DNA of 64,000 bases, from contig CP136066.1 in the NCBI GenBank assembly GCA_032622095.1, positions 149,203,559 to 149,267,558 on the forward strand, given 5' to 3'. Of this stretch, positions 36,577 to 48,600 are shown one piece after another. The notes beneath the pieces were generated by a model that worked only from the letters and a program-made list of their open reading frames with translations, ran no database searches and was not told where the DNA came from. Made by a program: the position numbers and the translations under genes. Origin of the DNA: Siphonodentalium dalli (Eukaryota > Mollusca > Scaphopoda > Gadilida > Siphonodentaliidae). Position 1 is the first letter of the stretch. Each line of letters opens with the position of its first letter.

Positions 36577-37937
36577 GTGAGTTCTAACACAAACAATAGC
36601 AAGGACTTTGTTGTATTATATAGGGTGATAAAGTTTACTACATGTAAGTCTCTCCTGTTGTGACAATTATGCACATTTACTGGACGGACATGTGTCGATA
36701 TTGTGGATAATAGACCATTGTTAATATTGTAAGAAGAGGTTTCAATATCTCGTTGGTTGACATTATATCATATGGTGAAGTTGTGGTCCTTTCACGAATG
36801 CCACAATTTGGTCCTAGAAAAACTGGTGTCGAAGAAAAATAGATGGGGAGCCTTCCAACTTCCTTCAGAAATTACCATGACTAAATATATTGCAAACTAA
36901 AACATCTACATGGGCTTAATGAATCGTCCCTCAAAGTGGGGATTAAGTATATGCATACTCTTAGAATGAATGTGACGAAAGGTAGAGAGCTTCCGTTGAT
37001 AAGTTGGGTATAATGTTTTTCTAGAAATATAACGTTCTTTATTTTAAGTGTTCGCTTAACTTTCAGAATCCCAATTACATTTTAAATATAAATTAATAGT
37101 AATACAAATAAAAGGCTTGTTTACCTTGTCAATAAGGTTGACACCGCATATTCGAAACTCAGGCTGATCACACACAGCGGCGAGATTAATTGCGAAATTG
37201 AGTGTTAAATGTTATTTGACACCAATTTAGGCCGACCCGTCAAAAGTCAGGAACGGAAACAAGGCAATCTTGAAAATACACCTACTGGGCATACACATTG
37301 CGGGTATAATTTCATGAAAGAAACCGAAGGTTAACTTGGAGACCCGGCCTTTGACTTGCAGAAACTATTTGTAGACGATCAGGGTTAAGCAGTACGGATT
37401 TTCTCGTCCGTACTATTGTTCATATTTTTGATTGACCCGCAGACGGCAATGATGAATGGGGATATCGTTGGCCTCACAAAAAGATCAGCATATGCATTGA
37501 ATATTTACACATCACATTGTGTCTATCAATATCTCGACTGAAAAGCCGTCTTTTTCGAATGGGATTTTAAAAGGAACAAGTCACGCACACAGAGGCCAAA
37601 TATATCGCATATTTATGCTCGATATTTTCTTTGAAAAATATCTAGATATCCTAGAAAATAAAAACCGAATTGAATTTTGTAGGTCCGGAACAGCAAACCA
37701 TAAACACCATATATAACCCGGGAGGTTGAACTGAACACAAGACAACGATAGAACATATGCCTTATGTAGTCGTATGATGGTTGCAGGCAGTTTACACTAT
37801 CTATTGGAATGCTAAATGTTCGTACATATGGGGAAGAAAATTATCCCAGAGAAATGCCGCGGTAATTCGTACATTATGATCACGGATGAAATGCTTATCG
37901 CACATGACCCTGTTATTCTAAACCGAGTAGACAGATG
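36577..37937. other. intron 2; nothing further recognised
   Basis: AT-rich sequence. It includes the second copy of the small repeat at 37285-37380. Confidence 0.45.
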
Positions 37938-38207
37938 CTAGATGGATATGTCATATTTATTTACAAATACTCCAAATGTACACCCTGGAATGATAATATA
38001 AATTGGAATATATGTACCCCATGCAAATGAAAATATGAATACAATTGATGACTGCAGATATTGACTAGGACTAACATCACTAGTCGTGCTGTTGCTCTGT
38101 TCGTTACAGCAGCATATAACTGAATAATTATATTTGGTCAGAAGCAAAGTGATTCCAAGAGCCACACCCACCCCAATAGGCATGCCGCCGCCATAGGGAC
38201 TGTCGGT
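37938..38207 (-). other. ORF resembling a transmembrane segment, unassigned
   Basis: On the - strand an open frame after a TAG (about 38205) reads TDSPYGGG and then MPIGVGVALGITLLL, a glycine-rich hydrophobic stretch followed by a cysteine triplet, and later a second hydrophobic run. This looks like a receptor transmembrane exon, but no neighbouring exon, clear acceptor or homologue was identified. It may be chance in AT-rich DNA. Confidence 0.2.
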
Positions 38208-38678
38208 CTATCTCCGGTTCTATTGAGTTATTATATCTATAAAAGTATTCATTATTTAGAGAAAATGTAGTCCACACAGAGGTATCATATATAAGCACAC
38301 CCTGAATTACGTTTTGTGCTCAACTCATGCAAAATGGATATGCATTGAACGTACCATATACTTACTATACATGTGAATCACACATTACATTATCGTACAG
38401 TTATGTGAATATCATGTTCTTTAATGTTATTGTCGGGAGCGAAGCCAAGGTAAGTTTTCTAAATTGTGCCTCAATCCCATGCATTTTATTGCATGCAAAT
38501 AAATAAAAAGTAAAAGAGAAGAACAAAGATTTCCTTCCAAATTGGCAGTCTCAATATTTATCTACCATTTCCTGTGAAATTCTCTCATACAATTGGCAAT
38601 AAAGAACTGACGATAAAGACATATCCTGTGTATGAATACTGCATAACTTTACGATAAAAGGCGCGCGCGACGTCCTTT

Positions 38679-39746
38679 GGGTGCATTTACATTGCTATAG
38701 AACTGTACATAGATCTGTATGAAGTCACGTGTCGCGCATTACTGTGATCACAACATAATTACTAATAGTGAACGCGCGCTGATCAGTACTCTGGTAATTG
38801 ATAATTCATTACGAGTCGTGTCAATTTAGGCCAGACATAAAAATGGATCAACTATCAGCAGACAACAGCGATTTGGTATGTGCCGCATGTATTTAAAGTG
38901 TATCCTTATACGACTTGATAATGGTTCGAAGAAAGAATGAAAATCGCATAGGAATGCACAACAAACAACCATGTGCACATCTAGAGAGGCTAGAGAGCAC
39001 CCATATAGCTTTAGATGGCGATTCCACCAATATTTTGGATTTCAGATGATCATCTATATATCTATATATAATGGGTATCAAACCCACAACACCCTTTATT
39101 TGACCACATGTAGTAAAAATTCCAACTGATGACAATTCCAATGGCAATGTTGACCAAATGTAGGACAATATTTTTTTCTTAAATTAACTAGAAGTTTTTG
39201 ACTGGCCACGGGGAGGGACCATGACACAATCTTTCCAAGTGTTGGAAATTTCCAACCTGACACCCGCCCCATAAGGTTGGAAAACTTCCAGCTGATGGCC
39301 ATTCCAGCCCAAAAGTTTTATAAAAAGTAGGAAATTATGCAAGTGTTGGTCCGAAAACAATACCCCCCCCCCCAACATAATGTTTGAAAATCAAACTACA
39401 ATATCATTTTCAACCTATTGTTGATTTGGAAATTACAACTAATGTTGTGTCAGGTATAACATTTCCAACTGTTGAACATTTTGACCAAAGTTGCCACGTC
39501 CCTGTCCGTGTTCAAACTTCAATATTCGAAATACACGGGTTGAAATGACAACGAACGCTAAAACACATTCGCCAAGCCCGAGTAACAATTAATCAAAACA
39601 GATTTGCCTGTCACAATGCTTCCGGACACGATTTTTGCTCACACGAACTAATACCGTTTTCTTTCTGTGTGCATTTCTATATCAACCCGTTTAATCTAGT
39701 CTGCGTGTAGATCTATGTACAGTTCTATAGCAATGTAAATGCACCC
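38679..39746. mobile_element. 1.07-kb unit with perfect 38-bp inverted ends
   Basis: 38679-38716 (starting GGGTGCATTTACATTGC) is an exact inverse of 39709-39746. No clear target-site duplication was found. The interior includes a segment (about 39095-39500) related to the hAT-like element at 41.2-41.75 kb. Perfect long inverted ends suggest a recently moved DNA transposon. No transposase was recognised. Confidence 0.65.
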
Positions 39747-40847
39747 TTAGCTGGTTCAACACCAATGAATGAATTGAGGCCGACATGTATAATCGCGTGC
39801 AAAATCAAAACAGTATTCCATTGCACACTTTAAAAAAATAGTTCCTAGTTTGTATCATTAGTTGATTGTCTCCCATCGTGGGTTATACGGTAAAACCTAT
39901 CACAAAGTAACTAATATATATGTGTTCAGGGGGGGGGGGTGAAAAAACAAAATCCGGCACGTATGCCGGGGTGGGTGGATGGTCAAAGCCACCAACAAGC
40001 AAATTTTTCCGCAACAAAAATAAATATTTCCTGCTTGTTTATTTAGTGTTTTGGTAATGAGTTGGGCTTCAAAACCACTTTGAATGAGAGAAATAATGTA
40101 ATTCTAACTGGTAAACTGACTGCAGGCAGTTATCGTCTTGTATTTTGTTGCAAATTTTGAAATCCAAGATGGCCGCTGGCAGCCATGTTTTTTTGGCCGA
40201 ATGACCTCAAAATGACTCATTCCTATTTACATGTCCATGTTAACATCCATGATAAATAGTATGCACAGAAATTCACATACAGCTGAAAAAACGGCCGAAA
40301 ACGGAAAAAAAATTGGCGGTGGGGGTGGGTGGGTACAAAAAATGCCATACGTGCCTGAAATGTTTTTCCGACCCCCTCCCCTGATGTGTTCAGTATTTAT
40401 TATATACATAAATAAAACACAGATGTCCATTGAATTCAATTTCCGTTAGACATATGCGCGTGAAATTGCAGGTTGGGAGAATTTAGCAAATCGAGCTAAT
40501 CGTGTGACACATACACTTGAAGATTGGGAGAATTTACTCAAGAAAGCTATAATCGTCGGATACAAATCGACCGATGTTGGCTTTAAAAAAAAAACTATTA
40601 ACATTTCATTAGTGTGGTGGATTCACAATGGTAGGTAAACGTCTGGTATACCATAATACCAATGCGATTGTACCGATCCATGTCTCGCGCCGAGTCTGGT
40701 TTTCGTGGTCACATAGCGACTCGGTGACCAACGTCGCCTCGTCGCTTTTTTGACCACGACAAAGAACCTCGTCGCGATACATGGCTCGCTATAAACACTT
40801 GTGTATTGGATATATAACACACAAGTATCGCATTCGGCACATGCATG
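39747..40847. repeat. intron 2; inverted copy of the 6.3-kb repeat and partial MITE
   Basis: 40145-40250 is the inverse of 6265-6365, and 40254-40285 repeats the left arm of the MITE at 5989. There is a G-run at 39930-39940. No gene was recognised. Confidence 0.55.
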
Positions 40848-41756
40848 CAGGGACGTGGCTAGAGGGTTCCAACTACACCCCCCTTGAATCCGACCAAACA
40901 CAAGTTTGAAATAATTCCATTTGCACCCTCCCCTTGCACCTGGTATGAGAACATTAAGATATCTGAACCTGAACCTGAAAATTGCATAAATCCTAACATT
41001 TAGTGGTCCAACTCCAGACAAATGCACACGGCTACGGACAAGAGTCCAGAACACACCGGGCCGGCCATGGTCGTTCGGCCCGGTGTGAGAAAATATTGGA
41101 AACTAAACGAGAAAATAGAAAAATCCTAGCATCTCCACTGGCCTCAAGCTTTCCTAGTGTTGGAACTTTCAAACCTCATACTCACCTTTAGTTTGGAAAA
41201 TTCTCCAACTGATGACCATTTCATTCAACAATTTTTACCAATGTAATAAAATATTGTTTTCTTAAACTAATTATCAGTTTTTTTATTGGCAACGGGGGAG
41301 TGACAATGAACATTTTGAAATCTGAACAAGAAAATCGCAAAATCCTAGCATCTAGATTAGCCTCAAGCCTTCCTAGAGTTGGAAGTTTCACCCCCCACTT
41401 AGGTTGGAAAATTCTATCTGATGACAATTCCAATGACAATGTGGACCAAATATAGGACAATATTGTTTTCTTAAATTAACTAGCAGTTTTTGACTCGCCA
41501 CGGGGAAGGGACCACGACATAAGCTTTCCAAGTGTTGGCCAAAATTTTGACAAAAAGTAGGAAAATATACAAATATTGGTCGAAAAACAATAAATTCCCC
41601 CCAATAAATTGTTTGAAAATCAAACTACAAGAACATTTTCATTCAACCTATTGTTGTGTGACATTTCCGACTATTGTTGTGTCAGGTATGAAATTTCCAA
41701 TTGTTGAAAATGTTGACCAAAGTTGGTGGTGAGACACCCATGTCGCTACGTCCCTG
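40848..41756. mobile_element. hAT-like non-autonomous DNA transposon
   Basis: The ends are CAGGGACGTGGC and GCTACGTCCCTG, inverted with one mismatch, and both sides carry an exact 8-bp duplication CATGCATG (40840-40847 and 41757-41764). CAGGG termini with 8-bp duplications are the signature of the hAT superfamily. The 909-bp interior has internal repeats (41200-41340, 41430-41540) related to 39095-39500 and no transposase. It lies 48 bp upstream of exon 3 of the lectin gene. Confidence 0.85.
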
Positions 41757-41804
41757 CATGCATGTCTTGGCTAGTGAAAGTTCCCTGCTCGATATCAATT
41801 TCAG

Positions 41805-42043
41805 GTAGCGGTATGATGCAACATTATATTGACGGAACGGATGAATCGAGCTACCGTGTTTGGAAAAATAGAAATGGCGAGCCACTGTGGACTGCAGATG
41901 ATATGTATGAAGATAACTCTGGTGGGAATCAACGCTGCGTGACCATCGTACACGGGGCAAGTGACCCCCAGATTGCGATGAACGATTATCCCTGCGACAC
42001 CACCAAGCCGGGACAGCGACACAGATATGTTTGTCAAATGTGA
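41805..42043 (+). CDS. PAN/apple + C-type lectin protein, exon 3 of 3
   Basis: The acceptor AATTTCAG (AG at 41803-41804) starts a phase-1 exon encoding residues 145-223 and a TGA at 42041-42043. It is the C-terminal half of a CTLD: HYIDGTDESSYRVWKNRNG corresponds to the WIGL..D...W.W.dG region, then C189 (QRCVTI), MNDYPC (the usual WND...C, C208) and RHRYVC at the end (C221). The calcium-site tripeptide EPN/QPD is not evident after W173, so calcium-dependent sugar binding cannot be assumed. No AATAAA was found within 500 bp; the nearest candidate is near 42630. The - strand exon at 55714-55949 encodes a close paralogue. Confidence 0.8.
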
Positions 42044-42189
42044 GAAACTTTTAAACATTTTGTCTAGGCCAGTGTCCCTCTGCCCTTATATTCCTGTTAT
42101 CTGGTTTCATTTTCGGAACACCCTCAAAACGAATTATAAGACTATTCCTATGTATACTTTCATAATTCAATGGGATAATCTATTTAGTA

Positions 42190-43575
42190 AAGGAAGGGTT
42201 GCTAAAGTGTTGACTGTTACAAGTGCTCTCTTAAATCGTCACTTGGCAGGGGGTTGTTACACGAACCCCTGACAACTCGGTTTGTCGTGTGCCCCGGTCT
42301 CCTGTTTCCTCTCACTAAAACTATGGTGTGCTATTACATTACGCGCCACTAAGAAGGTCTGTGTAAACCGTCCATCCAAGCCGGGACAACTCGGTTAGAC
42401 GGTACAACATAAGTTATCGAGGCTAGATGAGATGAAAACATGAAACATAACACGATTCGTTCTGACTTAACATGACGTCAGCCAATAGAATGTGATTGAG
42501 TTTTCTTAATGAGGCTCACATCACTTGTGACATTAGTGCTGACGTCGTGATGAGGTAATTGACATATATATTGACAGGTAGTTTTGTGCACGTCAAATCG
42601 AGTTGTTCCGACTAGCAGATTTGCTCCATTTAATAAAGAAAGTGTTGATAAAGTGTTGACTATACTATTATACATGTGCTTGCTTAAATTGTCACTCAGC
42701 AGGTGGTTGTTAGGTGAGTCGGGACAACTCGGTTTGTCGTGTGCCACGGTCTCCTGTGTCCTCTCACTCCGGTACAACTCGGCACATGTATATATAACAG
42801 AGACTCAGACGGATAGACGCGATGAAACGTAACACGATTCGTTATGACTTGACACGTCAGCCAGTAGAATATATAGGCTGCCTTGCATATGGTAACAAGT
42901 AATCGTCATAATTGCTATGCCACTAGTTACATGTATGTCGCCCGTCGATTTTCTTGCACAGTGAGTCTACCCAGCTCTGGGATTATTGCCACCTCGTGCA
43001 GGTACCCCCGGAAACAATAGCCGTCAGCAAAGTGAGATGCTTCCCCCAGCTCTATCATCGTCATTGTCAATCATCTCTCGTATTTTTCTACCTGAACACA
43101 TTGACACGGGGAGGTCTCGAGGCGGTTGATCTTTAATCAACACGCAGTGAATAAATTAGTGTTGTGTTGTGGATTGCCACGGTCGAGAAAAATCCCGAGC
43201 GATTATGTAACTATATCGATAAGAAGAATACAATATCGCTGTGTGTTGAGTAGAGATAAACCACCGTGAAAATCGAGAAAATCTAAGGGCGATATAACTA
43301 TGACATTGTATTTATGACGACCAATTGTCGCTAAATTGCACCATATGTAAGGCAGCATACATTCTGTGCCATCGTACTATAATACGATTGTCTCCAGCCG
43401 TTAGTGATGACGTCGAAAAGTGAGTTAATTGACATATAGCTTGACATCTAGTTGTGTGCACGTCAAATCGAGTTGTCCCGGTTAGCCCAGTTGCCCCGGC
43501 TCATGTAACGGCGCGACCGAGTTGTCCCCGTAAGCCGAGTTGACCCGACTAAACCGAGTTGCCACAGCGCATGTA
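42190..43575. repeat. repeat block with recurring CGAGTTGTCCCG motif
   Basis: 42195-42300 recurs at about 42650-42760 (shared AACTCGGTTTGTCGTGTGCC). A second phrase (GTGTGCACGTCAAATCGAG or close variants) occurs at about 42585 and 43455. CGAGTTGTYCCG or its inverse appears at least seven times up to 43530. It looks like a degenerate dispersed repeat with local duplication, not a gene. Confidence 0.6.
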
Positions 43576-44620
43576 ACAATCCCCATCAATGGGAAGTATA
43601 ATATGGTAAATGTAGTTTGATTTGATATCATCTCTCGGTGGATATAACAGTCGGTTCCAGATGCACACAATCAATATAGTATCTGTGAGAACTGAACGAT
43701 CGATGGGGAAGGATAACATAACCCGATATCTTATATAATAATGGGTCATAATTATACCTCCACTCGAAGATTTGGTGCATAATGGTCACATGTGTCAGTC
43801 CGTCCGTGTGTGACTGTGGTGAATATATGACGGACCATATATCCACAGTATCATTATATTCCGACAGTCAACAAATTTCAAGCTGATGTCAAGCTGAGAA
43901 GGTTCACAATCTTTGCATCATTTCAGATTCATTTCGAGGCAATTTTTGAGATACCGATGGCTTATAATACAAAACCATTATAGTTATCTACATATAGTCA
44001 ATTCAAGCAATGTCAGGAGACAAGAAAACAAGTTACAACCTACAATTTGTTAATGCGATGTGTATTTCAGTTTGATGCCATCTTTCATATATCCACGAAA
44101 ACAAACTCGCAGAAACATAACAAACAATCATCACTCATCGCCTCTGTTAATATCGGTGACTGTGATATTATACAATAAAATACTGATTTTTAATATATTT
44201 GTATTTTACCTGCAGTTTCTTAAATCCTTTCCAAAATGGGAAGCATACGGTAACAGTCCCTGCATGGTTAATTGGAATGTCATACTAATGTTCTATATAT
44301 GCTGCTGGTTGGAACTGATGTATTGCTATGGTGCTGGTAGGCCAAAGCGATGCTGTTAATCAAAAGCACAGTTATTTTTTCTAAAGTTTTATTTTTATTT
44401 TTAATATTTATTAGGAGTTTTTCTAAAGTTGAACATGTTTGTGGTGTTTGGCTAATCCGAGCGATTTCAGCAAAAGCCAGTGTCTGTATGAAACATTGCA
44501 GAATAAATATATATATATATATTGTAAGTATTTTAATAATGATGGTGCTGGTGTCTGCAAAACAACAGAAATAGCGATCATAATAATGGCCGATTTGGAT
44601 GTCCAGCGTTTATGCCCGGT
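43576..44620. other. no gene recognised
   Basis: AT-rich intergenic sequence with a short TA run at about 44510-44522. The overlapping open frames are not convincing. Confidence 0.45.
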
Positions 44621-44624
44621 GTGT

Positions 44625-44995
44625 ATTTCAAAACCCCAAATACGCCCATATAGGCCTTATTTGAATCCGAATTACGCTCTATATGAACGTAAATTGGCAC
44701 CAACACAGTCGTATATGAGCGTATTCATATTACAAATATTTGATTCACCCGCCCCCAAACGAAACACGCCCATGTTTGCATTATTTAATCTTAACTTTTG
44801 CATCAAAATCAGGCTCTTTATAATGTGGTTTCAACGCGGTCCACGCCATTCAAAAGAGAGCGGTATACGCTCATTGTTGACTTATTTCACAATCGACTGT
44901 TTTCGTGCCCCATATACGTTCATATAGAGCGTATTTCAGATTAAAATAACGCCAATATGCATGGGCGCATTTGGGTTATTGAAATACGTTCAATG
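44625..44995. mobile_element. complete MITE with about 110-bp inverted ends
   Basis: The left arm (about 44630-44735, with TACGCTCTATATGAACG) is repeated inverted at about 44885-44990. Halves of the same family are at 105-375 and 11435-11570. It has no open frame of interest. Confidence 0.75.
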
Positions 44996-45624
44996 TATAC
45001 GTTTAAATAGCTTCCCATCTTATGGGGACCATTTGATAATCCACCAAGAAATTAGCAGTTGTAAATTATTGTCAATCAACCGCAATCTGTTCAACTATTT
45101 ATGAGCAAGTGCCTCAACCACTATTGGTTTCTTGATTGTTGTTTAATGTCATCTCAGTCATTGTGTGATGTCTGGATACTTGATTGTTGTTTAACGTCAT
45201 CTCAGTCTTTGGGCGATGTCCGGATACTTTATTGTTGGAAGTGTCAAACAGTACTTGGTCATACTCGACATAGTTTCACCACGTGCCAGTTTCTGTGAGA
45301 ATTATAGGTCGATTAACGCAAATGATGCGTGAATTACTGTTTATACGGATTTATAACTTTGCATCAGAAATGTTTACTCAAATAATAACGATCGACCACA
45401 GTACGGAAATAAGCTAGAATTCAGTGACGTCACCGATTGCAGAACTGTGTTACACTTTGTCCACTATACGTGTTGAGAGGCTAGTCTTGTCCATTTTGAT
45501 GCAATTTATAGAGCTAACAGATGTGGTGTGTTCGGCAGTAAAGAGTTATTTAGCTATCACGTGATGTCATCGCGTGAAATTTAGAAACGACTTCTGCGAA
45601 TACTCTTATTCACTACAAATGCAC
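44996..45624. other. no gene recognised; small direct repeat
   Basis: A block of about 50 bp (CTTGATTGTTGTTTAAYGTCATCTCAG form) is duplicated at about 45130 and 45180. Otherwise nothing was seen. Confidence 0.5.
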
Positions 45625-48600
45625 TAGAATGGTGAGAATTGTTGTGTTTCTCTTAGTTTATGTATACACTAGTATTTTGAGCGATAATAGTTTGTTCAGT
45701 TTGCTTATAATATATTAGAATATCGTTTATAAACCATTGGTAAAAATATAAATTGTATTCTGGAGTTTCCGCAAACACATTCACTTCAGTCATTATGTCA
45801 TGATCTGACACGAATTGCAGCAAATTCGTATATGGCGACATGTACAAGTGAGACTTAGCACCGATGTGCTGTGTTTGGGCAGGGTGCTAGTATAAATGTA
45901 CAGCTAATATATTAGGTGAATGACTTTGTGAATAGTGTAATCATGTAACAGGAAATTGAAATAAAAACTTCCAAACTCTGTAAAATTTCATTTGCATTCC
46001 ACAACCTCTACTCTACGTTTGGGGACAAAATATAAATTTGTCACCAGACCACTGACCCCATCCTCCGAAACATCCATTTTCATGTGTACCCATACCATAG
46101 TATGGTACACTTAATGTCGACGTCCGGATTGACCACTCGTCCTTAGTCCGTCCGTCCGTCGTATGTCTGTCTGTCCGTAGACACTTTACGCATGGTGCGA
46201 TAACTCAAACATTTTCTTTCAGATCGGAACCAAAATACAGATCAAGTTCAAATATGGCTTTCATCCGACTTTTTACGGAGTTATGGCCTTTTTCGACTTA
46301 GAATTCACGCATTCTGCCATAACTCAAACATTTTTATCTGATTGGAACCAAATTTGGTATGTCAGCCCAAAATTCAGTTCGAATATGGGTTTGATCTGAT
46401 TTATTTTAAATGAGTTATTACCCTTTTTTTTTCTTTACTTTTATAATAATAAAAAATAAATTTATTGAAAAAAAAAATTGCCATTGACACTTTCATTTGT
46501 TTTGTCAGTTTTGTACCATTAATTATGTGTGATGTCCTGTTTGTAAAATACGAAGGTTTTATTGCAATAGTTGCATGTAATATAACAATATCTATAAATT
46601 ACCATTATGAACATCCAATATCCAGAATATATGAGAGTACATTTTTATAGATGTTGCATTCCAAGTGAAATCTTGTTATTAATTGAGTGATGACATATTA
46701 TGCAGAGATACTAGCTCTGGCCTTTGGTTAGATGAAGTCAAAGATAAACAACACTGCTGCCATCTATCAGATTTGATTAATGGCAGCATGCAAATCTTGT
46801 TTTTCCTATTCTTGAAGGTTCCCATAGACATATCCTATAATGTACAATGACTCTTCCTCATATCTCTTATCTATGGTTATCTTTGCACACCATTCACTTC
46901 TATTGATTTTGGTATTGACTGATTAATTGACTTTTCAAAAATATATTAACCCTTCAGGCACATGCTTCACTGTGAAATTAAAATAAAAGGTCAGCCGACC
47001 ACAGTGTCCCCAGAAAACGTGGCAAGTCGATGCCGCTTTGTTAAAGAAATTTAAAACAATGTTGAAATTATCCCAGTCGAAAAGGGTTAATAACTCCGTA
47101 AAAACATATATTTGCCATAATCCATGTTGCACATCTCCAATATGTGGTTAACAATACTTTGAAGTTTCAAATATCTACGATCAAACTGTAGGAGGATTTG
47201 ATTACACCATGAAGGTACCCTCATACAGAAAATTTTAAGTCGAAAATGGTTAATAACTCCGTCAAAAAATAATTTTTCCGTCATATAAATACATTTTGCA
47301 CATATTCAATATGCGGGCAACAATACACCATGAAGGTAGTCAAAAGTGTGACGGACGGACGGACGTAGCCCGTTTCTATAGTCCCCCAAAAATACTTTTT
47401 TCGGGGGACAATAATGGCTGATAGCTAATATGATTTATCTATGCAAACACATATCTTATGAAACACTTAATCTTGCATGTATCTAACAATATAAGCATTC
47501 CTTATTACACAGGTCAGATCTGATTGTATTTGTCTGACATGTTTGATAAACAGATAACAACTGGGGAGAATGGGGGGGGGGGGTAATCATAGTACAATTT
47601 AAATATGAGATGGAATCCCATGCATGTATGATGTTCTAAGCAGTTTGGCTTGTCAACAAATTATAATTTCCCTTTAAAAGTGAATGAATTTTTAATATCT
47701 AGCAGGTCAAAAGTGGCAGATATAGGGATTGATAACTTTTGCTTCCAATGAGTTACAGTAACTTAAACTCCAAAACATATCCACAACAATCACTAAACCG
47801 TTGGATCTCACAGTGAGAGGTCTATGGGTGAATATGGACAGAGTTATGAGATTTAAAACTACTCATCCCCACCCCAAATACTTTAACCCCTTAAGACAAA
47901 TTATTTGAGCCTTTTGATTTCAAGTTGGGTACTGATATATGGATTCCTGTGATCTTATCTTTGACAAATTATCAGTTATAGCTAATCGCTATCACCACGG
48001 TATGGGTTAAACATCTGCCGATCGTGATCGGCCTCTCGTTGATAGTGAGATATTTACCCAAAACCCATGGATCTTCCTACCAATTTTGAGCAGAACTAAT
48101 TGAAATTGTTGGCGGGGTGAAGAACCCCTCCCCCATCGGTCACAACATCCCAGTTTGATAGTGAGATACTTACCCCAATACCCATGGATCTTCCTACCAA
48201 TTTTACCAATGCCAGTCATGTAGTTTTGGCTGAAATTTTTGATAATTGTGTGGGAGCTCCACCAATAACCCCTCATCTGCCAAAGCATCCCTGTTTGAAA
48301 GTGATATAAATAACACCCATGGCTCGATCTTCCTACCGATTTAGGAATGCCAGCCATATAATTTGGGCTGAAGTTTGTTACTTTACTTTGACCTAATTAC
48401 AAATGGCCGACGATGTTTACAATCACATGAAAGCAACCAAAAACAGACCTGTTGCAGTAGACACTATCACAGCGGTATATGCATCAAAGATATCGTAGAG
48501 AATATATTTACTTCATAAAACAAGGTTTGGAGCATGATGATACGAAGATAAATGTTCGCGAAATTAGTGACTCTCAAATATCCATTATTTGAAAGTCTGT

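Noticed and set aside
38843-38875. Tiny first exon MDQLSADNSDL followed by GTATGT
   Set aside because: It lies inside the 38-bp-TIR element, is only 11 codons long and no downstream exon could be matched.
48007-48357. An open frame conserved between the two halves of the 4.7-kb duplication
   Set aside because: Conservation is explained by the recent duplication; the frame merely translates a 125-bp tandem repeat and has no start or domain support.
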